Below are positions 50,818 through 59,984 of a DNA stretch of 64,000 nucleotides, in pieces; positions within the stretch are counted from its first letter, which is position 1, and each line of letters begins with the position of its first letter. The notes under the pieces are model-generated. The model was not told the DNA's origin, did no database searches, and saw only the letters and a list, made by a program, of their open reading frames with translations. The stretch spans positions 26,820 through 90,819 of the forward strand of contig DATKPQ010000132.1 of the NCBI GenBank assembly GCA_035523995.1, read 5' to 3'. Source of the stretch: JASHVB01 sp035523995 (GTDB lineage Bacteria; Pseudomonadota; Alphaproteobacteria; Acetobacterales; Acetobacteraceae). Position numbers and translations under genes: made by a program.

Positions 50818-53079
50818 TCAGCACGTCTCCTCTTCGCTGTCAGGCTCGTCCGCAGGTTCCGGTTCGGGTTCGGGTTGCAACACCGGAATCGGTTGTTCGG
50901 CCATGTGCCGGAACGCCTCCAGCGCCCGCCGCAGGCCGATCGACCGTTCGGTCTGCGGCTCCAGCACGAGCAATACGAACGACCGGCCCGCCACCTTGTA
51001 CTCGTTGCCGGTGCGGAAACGCTTGTTGCCATCGCCGTCAGGCACGGTGGTATCGGCCAGGCATCGCCAGATCGTGCCGCCAACCACCTCGGGAAGTTTG
51101 AACTTCACCACCTCATGGTGGGCGTTCAGGATCAGCAACCCGGTCGCATCCATGGCAGGCCGCTTGATTCCGGTCGCCTGCGCGCGGCCATCGATCAACA
51201 TGCCGAGGCAACGGGCGTTGCCATCGTGCCAATCCTCCATGTCGGTGGTGGCGGGCGTCAGCCAGCGCACGTCCTTCACGTCGAGATCGGCATTGTATTC
51301 CCCGGTCAGGAAGCGCGAGCGGCGCAGGATGGGGAAGGACTTGCGCAGGGCAATCAGCTTGCGGGTGAATTCCGCCAGTTCCAGGCCGACCTCGCCGATA
51401 TTCCAATTGACCCAGCTTATCTCATTGTCCTGGCAATAGGCGTTGTTGTTGCCCTGCTGCGTGCGGCCGAACTCGTCGCCGGCCAGCAGCATCGGCGTGC
51501 CCTGTGCGAGCAATAGCGTCGCGAGCATGTTGCGCTTCTGCCGCTCGCGCAGGGCGACGATGTCCGGATCGTCGGTCGGGCCTTCGGCGCCGTGGTTCCA
51601 GGAAAAGTTGTTGGCGTGGCCGTCGCGGTTGTCCTCGCCGTTCGCGTCGTTGTGCTTGTCGTTGTAGGAAACCAGGTCGTGCAGCGTGAAGCCGTCATGC
51701 GCGGTGACGAAGTTCACGCTGGCCCAGGGCTTACGCCCGCGCTGGTTGAAACAATCGGCAGAGGCGGCCATGCGCGTCGCCATCTCGGCCAGCATGCCGG
51801 CGTCGCCCTTCCAGTAGGCGCGCACGGTGTCGCGGAACTTGTCGTTCCATTCGGCCCAGCCCGGCGGGAAGCCGCCGACCTGGTAGCCGCCGGGGCCGAT
51901 GTCCCAGGGCTCGGCGATCAGCTTCACCTGTGACAGCACGGGATCCTGAACGCAGGAATCGAGGAATCCGTGTCCCTGGTCGAACCCGTGGAATTCGCGT
52001 GCCAGGATGGTACCCAGGTCGAATCGGAAGCCATCGACGTGCATCTCGGTCACCCAGTAACGCAGGCTGTCGGTGACCATCTGCAACACGCGCGGATGGC
52101 TCATGTTCAGCGTATTACCGGTGCCGGTATCGTTTATGTAATAGCGCTTTTGCTCCGGCATCAGCCGGTAGTAGCTGGCGTTATCGATGCCGCGGAATGA
52201 AAGTGTGGGACCGCGTTCGTTGCCTTCCGCGGTGTGGTTGTACACCACGTCCAGGATCACCTCGATACCGGCATCGTGCAGGCGCGCGACCATCTCCTTG
52301 AATTCGGAAAACACGAAGGCGGGGATTGAAGAGAATCGCGTATCGGGAGCGAAGAAGCCGATCGTGTTGTAGCCCCAGTAGTTGGTCAGTCCCTTGTCGA
52401 GCAAGTAGCTGTCGTTGACGAAGGCATGGATCGGCAGCAGCTCCACCGACGTGATGCCGAGGGAACTGATGTAATCGACGATCTCTTTTCGCCCCAGGCC
52501 GGCAAACGTGCCGCGCAAGTGCTCTGGCACGGCGGGGTGCAGTTTCGTGAAGCCGCGGACATGGGTTTCGTAGATGATGGTGCGGTCCCAGGGCACGTGG
52601 GGCGCACGTTCGCGGCCCCAGGTGAAGGCCGGATCGATGACGCGGCATTTCGGCACGAAGGGGGCGCTGTCGCGCTCATCGAAGGTCAGGTCGTCGCCGT
52701 TGGCGCCGATCGTGTAGCCGAAGCAGGCGTGGTCGTCCCAGCGCAGCTCGCCGACATGCGCTTTCGCATAGGGGTCCAGCACCAGTTTGTTGGGGTTGAA
52801 ACGATGGCCGTTCTCGGGTTCGTAGGGACCGTGGACGCGGTAGCCGTAGATCGTGCCGGGGCGCGCGTCCGGCAGGTAGCCGTGCCAGATTTCGTTGGTG
52901 TATTCGGGGAGTTCGACGCGTTCCTGCTCTTGCTCGCCGGCGTCATCGAACAAACAGAGCTCGACTTTCGTGGCGTTGGCGGAAAACAGGGAGAAGTTGA
53001 CGCCGAGCCCGTCCCAGTGCGCGCCGCGCGGGTCGGGCGCACCCTCCATGATGCGGGATTTCAATATTGCGGCTGACAT
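50818..53079 (-). CDS. glgX: Glycogen debranching enzyme GlgX
   Basis: GH13 isoamylase-type debranching enzyme, 753 residues, which hydrolyses alpha-1,6 branches of phosphorylase-trimmed glycogen. An N-terminal CBM48 domain (DPRGAHWDGLGVNFSLFSAN) is followed by the catalytic barrel: EVILDVVYNHTAEG, the nucleophile Asp in VDGFRFDLGT, the acid Glu in KLIAEPWDIGPGG, and the transition-state Asp in FVTAHDGFTLHDLVSYNDKH. It ends in an acidic tail (PEPADEPDSEEET). Other glg genes are not in the window. The ATG at 53079 (MSAAILKSRIMEG) is preceded by GGGGAGA. Confidence 0.96.
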   Translation of the reverse strand: MSAAILKSRIMEGAPDPRGAHWDGLGVNFSLFSANATKVELCLFDDAGEQEQERVELPEYTNEIWHGYLPDARPGTIYGYRVHGPYEPENGHRFNPNKLVLDPYAKAHVGELRWDDHACFGYTIGANGDDLTFDERDSAPFVPKCRVIDPAFTWGRERAPHVPWDRTIIYETHVRGFTKLHPAVPEHLRGTFAGLGRKEIVDYISSLGITSVELLPIHAFVNDSYLLDKGLTNYWGYNTIGFFAPDTRFSSIPAFVFSEFKEMVARLHDAGIEVILDVVYNHTAEGNERGPTLSFRGIDNASYYRLMPEQKRYYINDTGTGNTLNMSHPRVLQMVTDSLRYWVTEMHVDGFRFDLGTILAREFHGFDQGHGFLDSCVQDPVLSQVKLIAEPWDIGPGGYQVGGFPPGWAEWNDKFRDTVRAYWKGDAGMLAEMATRMAASADCFNQRGRKPWASVNFVTAHDGFTLHDLVSYNDKHNDANGEDNRDGHANNFSWNHGAEGPTDDPDIVALRERQKRNMLATLLLAQGTPMLLAGDEFGRTQQGNNNAYCQDNEISWVNWNIGEVGLELAEFTRKLIALRKSFPILRRSRFLTGEYNADLDVKDVRWLTPATTDMEDWHDGNARCLGMLIDGRAQATGIKRPAMDATGLLILNAHHEVVKFKLPEVVGGTIWRCLADTTVPDGDGNKRFRTGNEYKVAGRSFVLLVLEPQTERSIGLRRALEAFRHMAEQPIPVLQPEPEPEPADEPDSEEETC

Positions 53080-53187
53080 GCGCCGGTCTCCCCCTGGAAT
53101 GGCCGACGCCCCAGCAATGAAACCGGCAGCGGCGACGCGGGCCGGCCATGGTTGCCCGCGTCCTGCCGGTGGGTCGTGAGCCTGTTC

Positions 53188-53439
53188 TCAGGTGGTGAGA
53201 CGTCCGATCAGGTAGCCGATGCCGAGCGCGACGGCGGCTGAGATCAGTGGCTGGGCACGGATCGTGTCGCCCAATTGCTCGGTCGCGTCCTGCGCCTGTC
53301 CCCACATCTGTTGCGCCCGGCCGGAGGCCTGGTTGTAAATGCCATCGGCCTGGGTGCGGGCGTCGCCGACGGCCTCACCCAGTTTTTGCTCAACGCGGCC
53401 GCCCATTTCGCGGACGCTGCCTTCGAACCTGTCGCTCAT
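53188..53439 (-). CDS. CsbD-like / DUF883-type small stress protein with membrane helix
   Basis: 83 residues. The N-terminal part is CsbD-like (SDRFEGSVREMGGRVEQKLG, AVGDARTQADG) and the C-terminus has a glycine-zipper membrane helix (SAAVALGIGYLIGRLTT) as in ElaB/YqjD proteins. Such proteins are commonly induced by stress and may tether ribosomes or tune membranes. The ATG at 53439 has GGGAGA upstream. It follows glgX by 108 bases on the same strand in reverse order and may be independent. Confidence 0.85.
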   Translation of the reverse strand: MSDRFEGSVREMGGRVEQKLGEAVGDARTQADGIYNQASGRAQQMWGQAQDATEQLGDTIRAQPLISAAVALGIGYLIGRLTT

Positions 53440-53551
53440 GCGTAATTCTCCCACGAGAGGTTGATACGCACCGGAACGTGCCGCGGCAGGCACGAGTTCC
53501 GTAACGAGCAAGCGAGGCGGCCGGGAGCGCACGTTTGCGCCGCGGAGCAAC

Positions 53552-54463
53552 CTAGGCGTTGTGCAGTTTCAGCCCGGGCTCCGACCACGGCATCGTGCCG
53601 AGCCGCCCGGTGTCCGAGAGCGTGATATAGGCCGTGCGCAAATCTGGCCCGCCGAAGCAGATGTTCGTGGGATAAATGTCCGGCATCTTCACTTGCTCCA
53701 GCACCGCGCCTTGCGGCGAGAACACCGTGATGTGCCCGGTGCCCAGCGTGGCGACGCAGATATTGCCGCCGGCGGTCACGGCGAGGCTGTCGAAGCGTGC
53801 GAAGCCGGCAATGCTGCCGACCAGCCGGCCGCCATGCGCCGCCTGGCTGGTATCCTTTTTCACCACGCCGGGCGACTCGATATCGAACGCCCAGAGCCGC
53901 GCGCTTTCGGTGTCGGCGACGTAGACGGTGCGGTTGTCGGGTGACAGGCCGCAGCCGTTGGGGCTGAGAATCGGAAAGGCGATCTCCATCACCTTCGATC
54001 CGTCCGGCAGGGCGTAATACAGACCACCGTGGTCGCGATGGCGCGCGTAGCGCTTGCCGAGGTCGGTGAAATAGAAGCCGCCATGCTGGTCGAACACCAG
54101 GTCATTCGGCGCGGATAGCTTGTTGCCGTTCACCTCGGTGTAGAGGCGTCGCGTGGCGCCGGTGTTTGCGTCGATATGCTCTATCCAGCCACCGGCATAG
54201 CCTTCCAGCGGTCCAACGCCCATGGAATGGCCGGGGACGTAACGGCTGCCGCCGTTGTTGCAGCCGATCAGCGCGCCGTCCGTGCCGAGCGCCAGGCCAT
54301 TGGGGCCGCCGCCGGTGTCGGAGACCAGGGTCACTTTGCCGTCCGGTGCGACACGGGAAACGCGGCGGTTGCGGATCTCGGTCAGGATCACCGAGCCATC
54401 GGGCATAGCGATGGGTCCTTCGGGAAAGCCGAGACCAGTCGCCATGATGCGCACATCTGCCAT
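53552..54463 (-). CDS. SMP-30/gluconolactonase family protein
   Basis: Six-bladed propeller lactonase of 303 residues. Motifs: GLGFPEGPIAMPDGSVILTE with the metal-binding Glu, SDTGGGPNGLALGTDGAL, KLSAPNDLVFDQHGGFYFTD with Asn and Asp metal ligands, and FPILSPNGCGLSPDNRTVYV. It probably hydrolyses a sugar lactone or similar ester. The ATG at 54463 follows CGGAGGAAA. It is divergent from the NHL gene at 54602 and shares a short promoter region with it, suggesting common control. Confidence 0.92.
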   Translation of the reverse strand: MADVRIMATGLGFPEGPIAMPDGSVILTEIRNRRVSRVAPDGKVTLVSDTGGGPNGLALGTDGALIGCNNGGSRYVPGHSMGVGPLEGYAGGWIEHIDANTGATRRLYTEVNGNKLSAPNDLVFDQHGGFYFTDLGKRYARHRDHGGLYYALPDGSKVMEIAFPILSPNGCGLSPDNRTVYVADTESARLWAFDIESPGVVKKDTSQAAHGGRLVGSIAGFARFDSLAVTAGGNICVATLGTGHITVFSPQGAVLEQVKMPDIYPTNICFGGPDLRTAYITLSDTGRLGTMPWSEPGLKLHNA

Positions 54464-54601
54464 TGCCGTTTCCTCCGCTTGCGGTTGGCGCCATCCTGTG
54501 CCGATGGTGGAGGAGGTCAAGCCGGCCGCAAGCGCAGGGGCTGGCACCGTCGGATACTCCGTGGGAAGGTGGGGCCAAGCAACCGCATGGGGAGAAACGC
54601 G

Positions 54602-55558
54602 ATGGCAACGGTGGGGAACGGCGACTACATCTATGAACCGGTGGTGAACTGGGCGAAGGTTCCCCCCGGCTGGTCGTTCAAGGAAATCGGGTCGGTCGGG
54701 GTCGATAAGAACGACAACGTCTACGTGTTCAACCGTGGCGAGCACCCGATGATGGTGTTCGACCGCGACGGCAATTTCCTGCGGTCCTGGGGTGAAGGCA
54801 TATACCCGCGCGCGCATGGCGTGTTCATGGCGCCGGATGATACCATCTGGCTGACCGATGACAGCGACCACACCGTGCGGCAGTGCACGCTGGAAGGCAA
54901 AGTGCTGCTGACGCTGGGTATTCCGGGCAAGCCGTCGCCATGGATGAGCGGCGAGCCCTTCCATCGCTGCACGCATACCGCGATGTCGCCGCAGGGGGAC
55001 ATCTACGTGTCCGATGGCTACGGCAACTCTCGTGTTCACAAGTATTCGCCAGGGGGAAAACTGCTGCTGTCGTGGGGTGAGCCGGGCACCGATCCGGGCC
55101 AGTTCAACATCGCGCATAACATCACCTGCGATGCCGACGGCTGGGTTTATGTCGCGGACCGCGAGAACCATCGCGTGCAAGTGTTCGACGGCAACGGGCG
55201 GTACGAGACGCAGTGGAACAATCTGCATCGTCCGTGCGGGCTCTACATGCCGCCGGGCAAGTGCCCGGTCTGCTACATCGGCGAACTGGGAGCGGTGCAG
55301 CCGGTGAGCCGGCATGTGCCGAATCTCGGGCCGCGGGTGACGATCGTGGATAACACGGGCAAGCGCATTGCGCGCCTGGGTGGCTGGGGTCCGGGACTTG
55401 GCCCGACCGAGTTCCTCGCGCCGCATGGACTGACAGTGGATTCGCGCGGCGATATCTACGTGGGCGAGGTGTCGTGGACCAACTGGCCGCAGACCTATCC
55501 GGGCCAGGAACGGCCGGCGAATTTGCGGTCGCTGCACAAGTTCAGGAAGATTGGTTGA
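54602..55558 (+). CDS. NHL-repeat protein, peptidylglycine amidating lyase (PAL)-like
   Basis: 318 residues forming a propeller of NHL repeats (SVGVDKNDNVYVFNRGEHPM, IYVSDGYGNSRVHKYSPGG, WVYVADRENHRVQVFDGNG). It resembles bacterial proteins named for the lyase half of peptidylglycine alpha-amidating monooxygenase, but its substrate is unknown and the oxygenase partner is absent. No signal peptide is seen. A paralogue at 62614-63522 shares GDFLFSWGxG-, DGYGNxRVHK- and GQFNxxH-type blocks. The ATG at 54602 follows GGGGAGAAA. Confidence 0.85.
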   Translation: MATVGNGDYIYEPVVNWAKVPPGWSFKEIGSVGVDKNDNVYVFNRGEHPMMVFDRDGNFLRSWGEGIYPRAHGVFMAPDDTIWLTDDSDHTVRQCTLEGKVLLTLGIPGKPSPWMSGEPFHRCTHTAMSPQGDIYVSDGYGNSRVHKYSPGGKLLLSWGEPGTDPGQFNIAHNITCDADGWVYVADRENHRVQVFDGNGRYETQWNNLHRPCGLYMPPGKCPVCYIGELGAVQPVSRHVPNLGPRVTIVDNTGKRIARLGGWGPGLGPTEFLAPHGLTVDSRGDIYVGEVSWTNWPQTYPGQERPANLRSLHKFRKIG

Positions 55559-55581
55559 TCGGTCGCAGGCTTAACGTGCCG

Positions 55582-55716
55582 AGATCGGGTGCCACCCGAT
55601 AATGTCAGATCCCATTGCTGCGGTGCCGTTGGGCAGGTCCGGGGATTGGTGAAATAGATGCAGCCACCGGACCTGACCACGACGTCAGTGGGCCGGTTGG
55701 GCTGCCGTCCTTCCGC
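55582..55716 (-). pseudogene. Fragment of an SMP-30/gluconolactonase gene
   Basis: A minus-strand frame contains GRQPNRPTDVVVRSGGCIYF then TNPRTCP, recognisable as the 'NSPNDVVVxSDGSIYFTDPP' blade of a lactonase; the surrounding frame is nonsense and no start or end of a full gene fits in the 250-base gap. It differs from the intact SMP-30 gene at 53552, so it is a remnant of another member of the family. Confidence 0.5.
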
Positions 55717-55808
55717 GGGGCCGTGGGGTCTTCCCCTCGCCGCGTGGGCCTGGTCCGCTTCACGGCCAAAACCCACGAGCAGAGGGGAAGCCTTCTCGCA
55801 GCGGCGCT

Positions 55809-57515
55809 TCAGTTCATGTGCATCGCGCGGTAGTAGGGGTTGCGCAAAACCCTGCCGGGCAGCGCGCCGCTGTGCTTGCCGTCTTCCATGAGAACCTGGC
55901 CGTTGACGACTGTCATATGGATGCCCTGCGCCGGTTCGCGGATCCGCATGGCGCCATTGGGAAAGTCATGCACCACCTCATGCGGTAGCGGTTGCACCGT
56001 GTCGGGGTCGAAAACCGTGATATCCGCGACCATACCCGGCTGCAGCAAGCCGCGGTCATGCAGGCCGAAGATCGATGCGGACTCGAAGGTCAGACGCCGC
56101 ACCGCGGTTTCCAGCGACATGATCTTCTTCTCGCGCACCCACTCGCCCAGCAGTCGGGTGCTGAAACCGAACCCGCTCTGGAACTGCACATGCGCGCCAC
56201 CGTCCGACAGGCCGATGATCGCATTCGGATAGTTGAGGATCTTCGCAACCGCCTCGTCGTCGACGTTGTTCTCGCCGTGCAGGAACGCGGTTTCCAGGTT
56301 CTCCTCGACGACGAGGTCCAGAAAAGCGTCGATGATGCTCTTGCCTTGCGCCTTGGCGATCTGGCCGACGGTCATGCCTTCCAGGCCCTTGTTCTTCAGC
56401 AGCACCGCATGTTGGACGGTCATATAGTCCCACCAGGTGCGGCAGATTCCCGCCGGAACGAAGTCGATCTTGAATTCGACCGCCTCGGCATGCAGCTTCT
56501 TGCGAGTCTCAGGGTCGCTGTAGGCACGCAGCTTCTCTTCGTGCGACGAAAGCAGGATTGGGTGCCAGGTCGGCAGGCCGCGGAAGGTTTGCGTGTTCTC
56601 CATGGTGAAGAAATCGGTGATGCGATTGGGCGTGCTGGTCGGATAGGCGCGGATGCCCTGTGCGATCGTCGCATCGACATGCGCCATCTGCTCTTTCCAT
56701 TCGTTAGGGCGGCGCATGGACTGGTTTAGGTTGTTATAGATCACCGGCCGGCCGGTGGCCTCCGACAGCCGGCTCATCAAACTGCTCTTCATTTCGGCAC
56801 CGTTACCGCCGCCGCTCTGGATGATGCCGGTGCCGAGTTCGCGCAGCACATCGCCCAGCGCGAAGATCTCCTTCTCGTCGGCCCATAAGGCAGGGACGTG
56901 CACACCCTGCGGATCGTAGTGCCCCTGGTTCCGCGATACCGAAATACCGAGCGCGCCGGCCAGCATTCCTTCGCGCACGACTTCCTGCATCGCTTTGATT
57001 TCGGCATCGGTCGCCGCGCGTTTTTGGCAGTCATCGCCCATCACATAATAGCGGACCGCGGAGTGACCGATGAGCTGGCCGACATTCACGCCGAGATTGC
57101 GGTCGAGCTGGTTGATGTATTGCGGCACCGTCTCCCAGGTGAAGTCGACGGTGCGCAATACATCCATCGGGATCGCTTCAACGTAGGACAGGAACTCGGC
57201 GAGCCGTTCAGACTTGCCGGGACGCACCGGCGCCAGCGACAACGAGCAATTGCCGAAGATGACCGTGGTTGCCCCATGGTCGCAAGAAAAGGAGCACAGC
57301 GGGTCCCAGGTCACCTGGGCGTCATAATGGCAATGGTTGTCGATAAAGCCGGGTGCCACCACGGCGCCCTGGGCATCGACAGTGCGGGTCGCTGCCCCGC
57401 TCAGTTTGCCGATTTCGGCGATCTTGCCGTCCTTCACGGCGACATCACCACGAAACGCCGACATGCCAGAGCCGTCCACAATACGTCCATTGCGGATCAA
57501 CAAATCATAGGTCAT
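55809..57515 (-). CDS. Amidohydrolase of the N-acyl-D-amino-acid deacylase (D-aminoacylase) type
   Basis: 568-residue metal-dependent hydrolase. The dihydroorotase-like N-terminus (MTYDLLIRNGRIVDGSGMSA) leads to the metal HxH in GFIDNHCHYDAQVTWDP and GATTVIFGNCSLSLAP, where the Cys is the conserved zinc ligand of D-aminoacylases; SDGGAHVQFQ supplies the catalytic Asp. It likely hydrolyses N-acylated D-amino acids or related amides. The ATG at 57515 has GGAGGGAG upstream. Part of the accessory cluster; same strand as GST. Confidence 0.9.
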   Translation of the reverse strand: MTYDLLIRNGRIVDGSGMSAFRGDVAVKDGKIAEIGKLSGAATRTVDAQGAVVAPGFIDNHCHYDAQVTWDPLCSFSCDHGATTVIFGNCSLSLAPVRPGKSERLAEFLSYVEAIPMDVLRTVDFTWETVPQYINQLDRNLGVNVGQLIGHSAVRYYVMGDDCQKRAATDAEIKAMQEVVREGMLAGALGISVSRNQGHYDPQGVHVPALWADEKEIFALGDVLRELGTGIIQSGGGNGAEMKSSLMSRLSEATGRPVIYNNLNQSMRRPNEWKEQMAHVDATIAQGIRAYPTSTPNRITDFFTMENTQTFRGLPTWHPILLSSHEEKLRAYSDPETRKKLHAEAVEFKIDFVPAGICRTWWDYMTVQHAVLLKNKGLEGMTVGQIAKAQGKSIIDAFLDLVVEENLETAFLHGENNVDDEAVAKILNYPNAIIGLSDGGAHVQFQSGFGFSTRLLGEWVREKKIMSLETAVRRLTFESASIFGLHDRGLLQPGMVADITVFDPDTVQPLPHEVVHDFPNGAMRIREPAQGIHMTVVNGQVLMEDGKHSGALPGRVLRNPYYRAMHMN

Positions 57516-57556
57516 CGGCTTACTCCCTCCCGTTGTTCGGTTCACCCGGGTTGCAT

Positions 57557-57664
57557 ATCATTGCGAAGAGCTCAGCGACGAAGCAATCTCGGTCACATCG
57601 GCGCACGGATTGCCGGGGGCTTCCGTGTAAAGGCTTGCTTCGTCGCTTCGCTTTTCATAATGAC
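57557..57664. repeat. Dispersed palindromic element, copy D
   Basis: Very well preserved: left arm ATCATTGCGAAGAGC and GCGACGAAGCAATCTCGGTC, right arm TTGCTTCGTCGCTTCGC and ATAATGAC. It occupies most of the gap between the GST and D-aminoacylase genes, both on the minus strand, so it is likely transcribed. Confidence 0.9.
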
Positions 57665-57690
57665 ATAGTCTTTTGGCGACAGGGCACGCG

Positions 57691-58440
57691 TTATTGTGCG
57701 GCAGCCAACCATTCCGCTGGAATTGGCTGGGCGCGTTGGTCCGCAACCAGTTTCCTGCGGCGTGCCTGCTCTTCGGCGCTGATTGAGGCAGGGTCCTCGC
57801 GGAATTCGGGGCCCAGTGCCATCGCCTTCTTGACGGCCGGCCGTTCGCCGATTTCTTCCAGCCAGCGCTTGACGTTAGGGAACTCGTCGATGTCGATCTT
57901 GCGGGTCGCCCAGCTCGAGGCCCAGGGATAGCAGATCATGTCGGCGATCGTGTATTCGCCGGCGGCGAGATAACGCTTGCCGAACAAACCAAGATTCATC
58001 ACCCCGTAGATTCGGTGCGTCTCATTGTCGAAGCGTCGAATCGCGTAGGTCAGGTCGCCATTGGTGCCGGCCTCGAGTGCCCGACGGAAATGGCCTTGCT
58101 CACCCATCTTGGGGCCCTGATTCGCCAATTGCCAGCTCACCCATTGCGCGACATCGTATTTTCCGCGCGGATCCGTCGGACAGAATCGCCCGGTCTTTTC
58201 CGCCAGGTAGGTCATGATCGCGCCGGATTCGAAAATCGAGATCGGCTCGCCGCCGCCCAGCGGTTCATCATCGACGATGGCGGGCATCCGGCCGTTGGGA
58301 GAAATTTTGAGAAATGCCGGCGTGAGCTGGTCGCCACGGCCGATGTTGATCGGCTTGAAGGTGTAAGGCAGGCCCAGTTCCTCGAGAAGGATCACCACCT
58401 TCTTGCCATTTCCCGTGGGCCAGAAATAAATATCGATCAT
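57691..58440 (-). CDS. Glutathione S-transferase, Ure2p/YfcG-like
   Basis: 249 residues. Thioredoxin-like N-terminal domain (MIDIYFWPTGNGKKVVILLE, SPNGRMPAIVDDEP with the cis-proline, FESGAIMTYLAE with the glutathione-binding ES pair) and helical C-terminal domain (YTIADMICYPWASSW). It matches the Nu-class/YfcG group that reduces disulfides or conjugates electrophiles. It stands in the accessory cluster, where it could handle electrophilic intermediates. Confidence 0.92.
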   Translation of the reverse strand: MIDIYFWPTGNGKKVVILLEELGLPYTFKPINIGRGDQLTPAFLKISPNGRMPAIVDDEPLGGGEPISIFESGAIMTYLAEKTGRFCPTDPRGKYDVAQWVSWQLANQGPKMGEQGHFRRALEAGTNGDLTYAIRRFDNETHRIYGVMNLGLFGKRYLAAGEYTIADMICYPWASSWATRKIDIDEFPNVKRWLEEIGERPAVKKAMALGPEFREDPASISAEEQARRRKLVADQRAQPIPAEWLAAAQ

Positions 58441-58686
58441 TGGTTCCCTCCCGTTCGAAGTCAGAATGAGCGACTGGCTCGGCCCTGCCGCGGGCGGCCG
58501 GCGCGCACGGCTGGGTGGCCAGTCGGGCAGGGACTTTCCTCATCATGGGCGCACGGCTCGGCGACAGCAAGGTCGACGCTGGCAACGCTCTTGCGGTGCG
58601 GGATCAGGTGGCCTTCGCTTGACCGGAACGTCACGTGGATGAGTAAATGCGCCAAAACCGCGCCGTCGCGGAACCGGAGAAACGCC

Positions 58687-59820
58687 GTGAAGACTGTCCA
58701 TCCGCAGATTCAGAAAGCCCGCGATCTCATGCCACTGTTCGCCGAGGCTTCGGCGGAGAACGACGAGATCCGAGAACTGACCAAACCAGTCGTCAGAGCC
58801 CTGATCGATGACGGATTTTTTTGCATGTTGAAGACGAAATCCGTCGGTGGAATGGAACTGAAGCCGTCGATATTCGCCCAGGTGACCGAGGCGATCGCCA
58901 GCGCAGATGGATCGACCGGATGGGTGGTGTGTCAAAGCAACGGTTGCTCTACGACCAGCGCTTATCTGGAGCACAATATAGCGCAGGAGATCTTCGGGCG
59001 GCCGGATGGGATTGTGGCGTGGGGACCCCCTGGTTCACCATATGAGGCCACACCCGTTGATGGCGGCTATCGAGTCACCGGCAAATGGCGCTTCATGAGC
59101 GGCAGCCAGAACGCCACCTGGCTGGGGGCACATCTTCGGGTCGCGGGCACGAAGGAGATCAAGACCTTCCTGTATCCCAAATCGAGCGCCACGTTCCACG
59201 ACATTTGGCATACACTCGGCCTCCGTGGCACCGCCAGCAACGAATATTCCGTCAACGATCTGTTCATTCCACATGCGCGTGCCATCTATCGCGACGATCC
59301 ACGCGACCGCCAGAGCAATAGCCCGTTGTACCGCTTCACCAGCAACCAGCTCTATTCGATCGGGTTCGGTGGCGTCGCACTTGGTATCGCACGGGGGACG
59401 ATGGACGCGTTTTTGGCGTTGCCGCGGGAAAAGACCCGCCGCGGCGCGGCCAAACCGATGGTGGAGAACAATGTTGTCCAGTCCCACGTCGCACAGTCCG
59501 AGGCGCGATGGCGATCCGCACGGTATTTCCTGCATGCTGCCGCGGATGAGGCATTGGAAACGATCGAGGAAACGGGTGCAATGGAGCCGGACCAGCGCGC
59601 GCGCCTGCGCCTTGCCGCCACCTGGGCCATTCAGTCGTCACGGGAGATCGTCAATACTCTATACCACGACTGCGGCTCGATGGCGGTATTCGAGGATAAC
59701 CCGTTCGAGCGGCGGTTGCGCGACATCCACACGGTCGCGCAGCAGGGCCAGGGACGGATCCTGCACTACGAGACAGTAGGGCAGATCTTGCTCGGCCAAC
59801 CGCCCGAGAACATCTTCTGA
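58687..59820 (+). CDS. Acyl-CoA dehydrogenase-fold flavin monooxygenase-like protein
   Basis: 377 residues from the GTG at 58687, after CCGGAGAAA. The helical N-terminus (ALIDDGFFCMLKTKSVGGME) and middle part (VTGKWRFMSGSQNATWLGAH, WHTLGLRGTASNEYSVNDLF) are those of group D flavin hydroxylases (HsaA/DszC type), which share the acyl-CoA dehydrogenase fold but use reduced flavin and oxygen. The C-terminal catalytic Glu of true dehydrogenases is not evident. A partner flavin reductase is not adjacent. Divergent from the GST gene; the gap of 246 bases holds no other gene. Confidence 0.82.
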   Translation: MKTVHPQIQKARDLMPLFAEASAENDEIRELTKPVVRALIDDGFFCMLKTKSVGGMELKPSIFAQVTEAIASADGSTGWVVCQSNGCSTTSAYLEHNIAQEIFGRPDGIVAWGPPGSPYEATPVDGGYRVTGKWRFMSGSQNATWLGAHLRVAGTKEIKTFLYPKSSATFHDIWHTLGLRGTASNEYSVNDLFIPHARAIYRDDPRDRQSNSPLYRFTSNQLYSIGFGGVALGIARGTMDAFLALPREKTRRGAAKPMVENNVVQSHVAQSEARWRSARYFLHAAADEALETIEETGAMEPDQRARLRLAATWAIQSSREIVNTLYHDCGSMAVFEDNPFERRLRDIHTVAQQGQGRILHYETVGQILLGQPPENIF

Positions 59821-59868
59821 TCGAAGCTAGAATCCGGAATCAGAGAAGCGCGATATATCCCGCTGCAT

Positions 59869-59970
59869 GTCATAGCGAGGAGCGACAGCGACGAAGCAAT
59901 CTCCGTGTGGCGCACCGCACTTTCATCCAATCGCGGGCCGGCCCGCCCGGCCGGTGCAACTCGCAATGAC
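59869..59970. repeat. Dispersed palindromic element, copy E (right arm shortened)
   Basis: Left arm GTCATAGCGAGGAGCG and GCGACGAAGCAATCTCCGTG is intact; the right end keeps CAACTCGCAATGAC, while the inner right arm is replaced by GGCCGGCCCGCCCGGCCGG. It lies between the converging flavin enzyme (plus) and DAO-type gene (minus). Confidence 0.8.
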
Positions 59971-59984
59971 ATGAAGCGTGTGAA

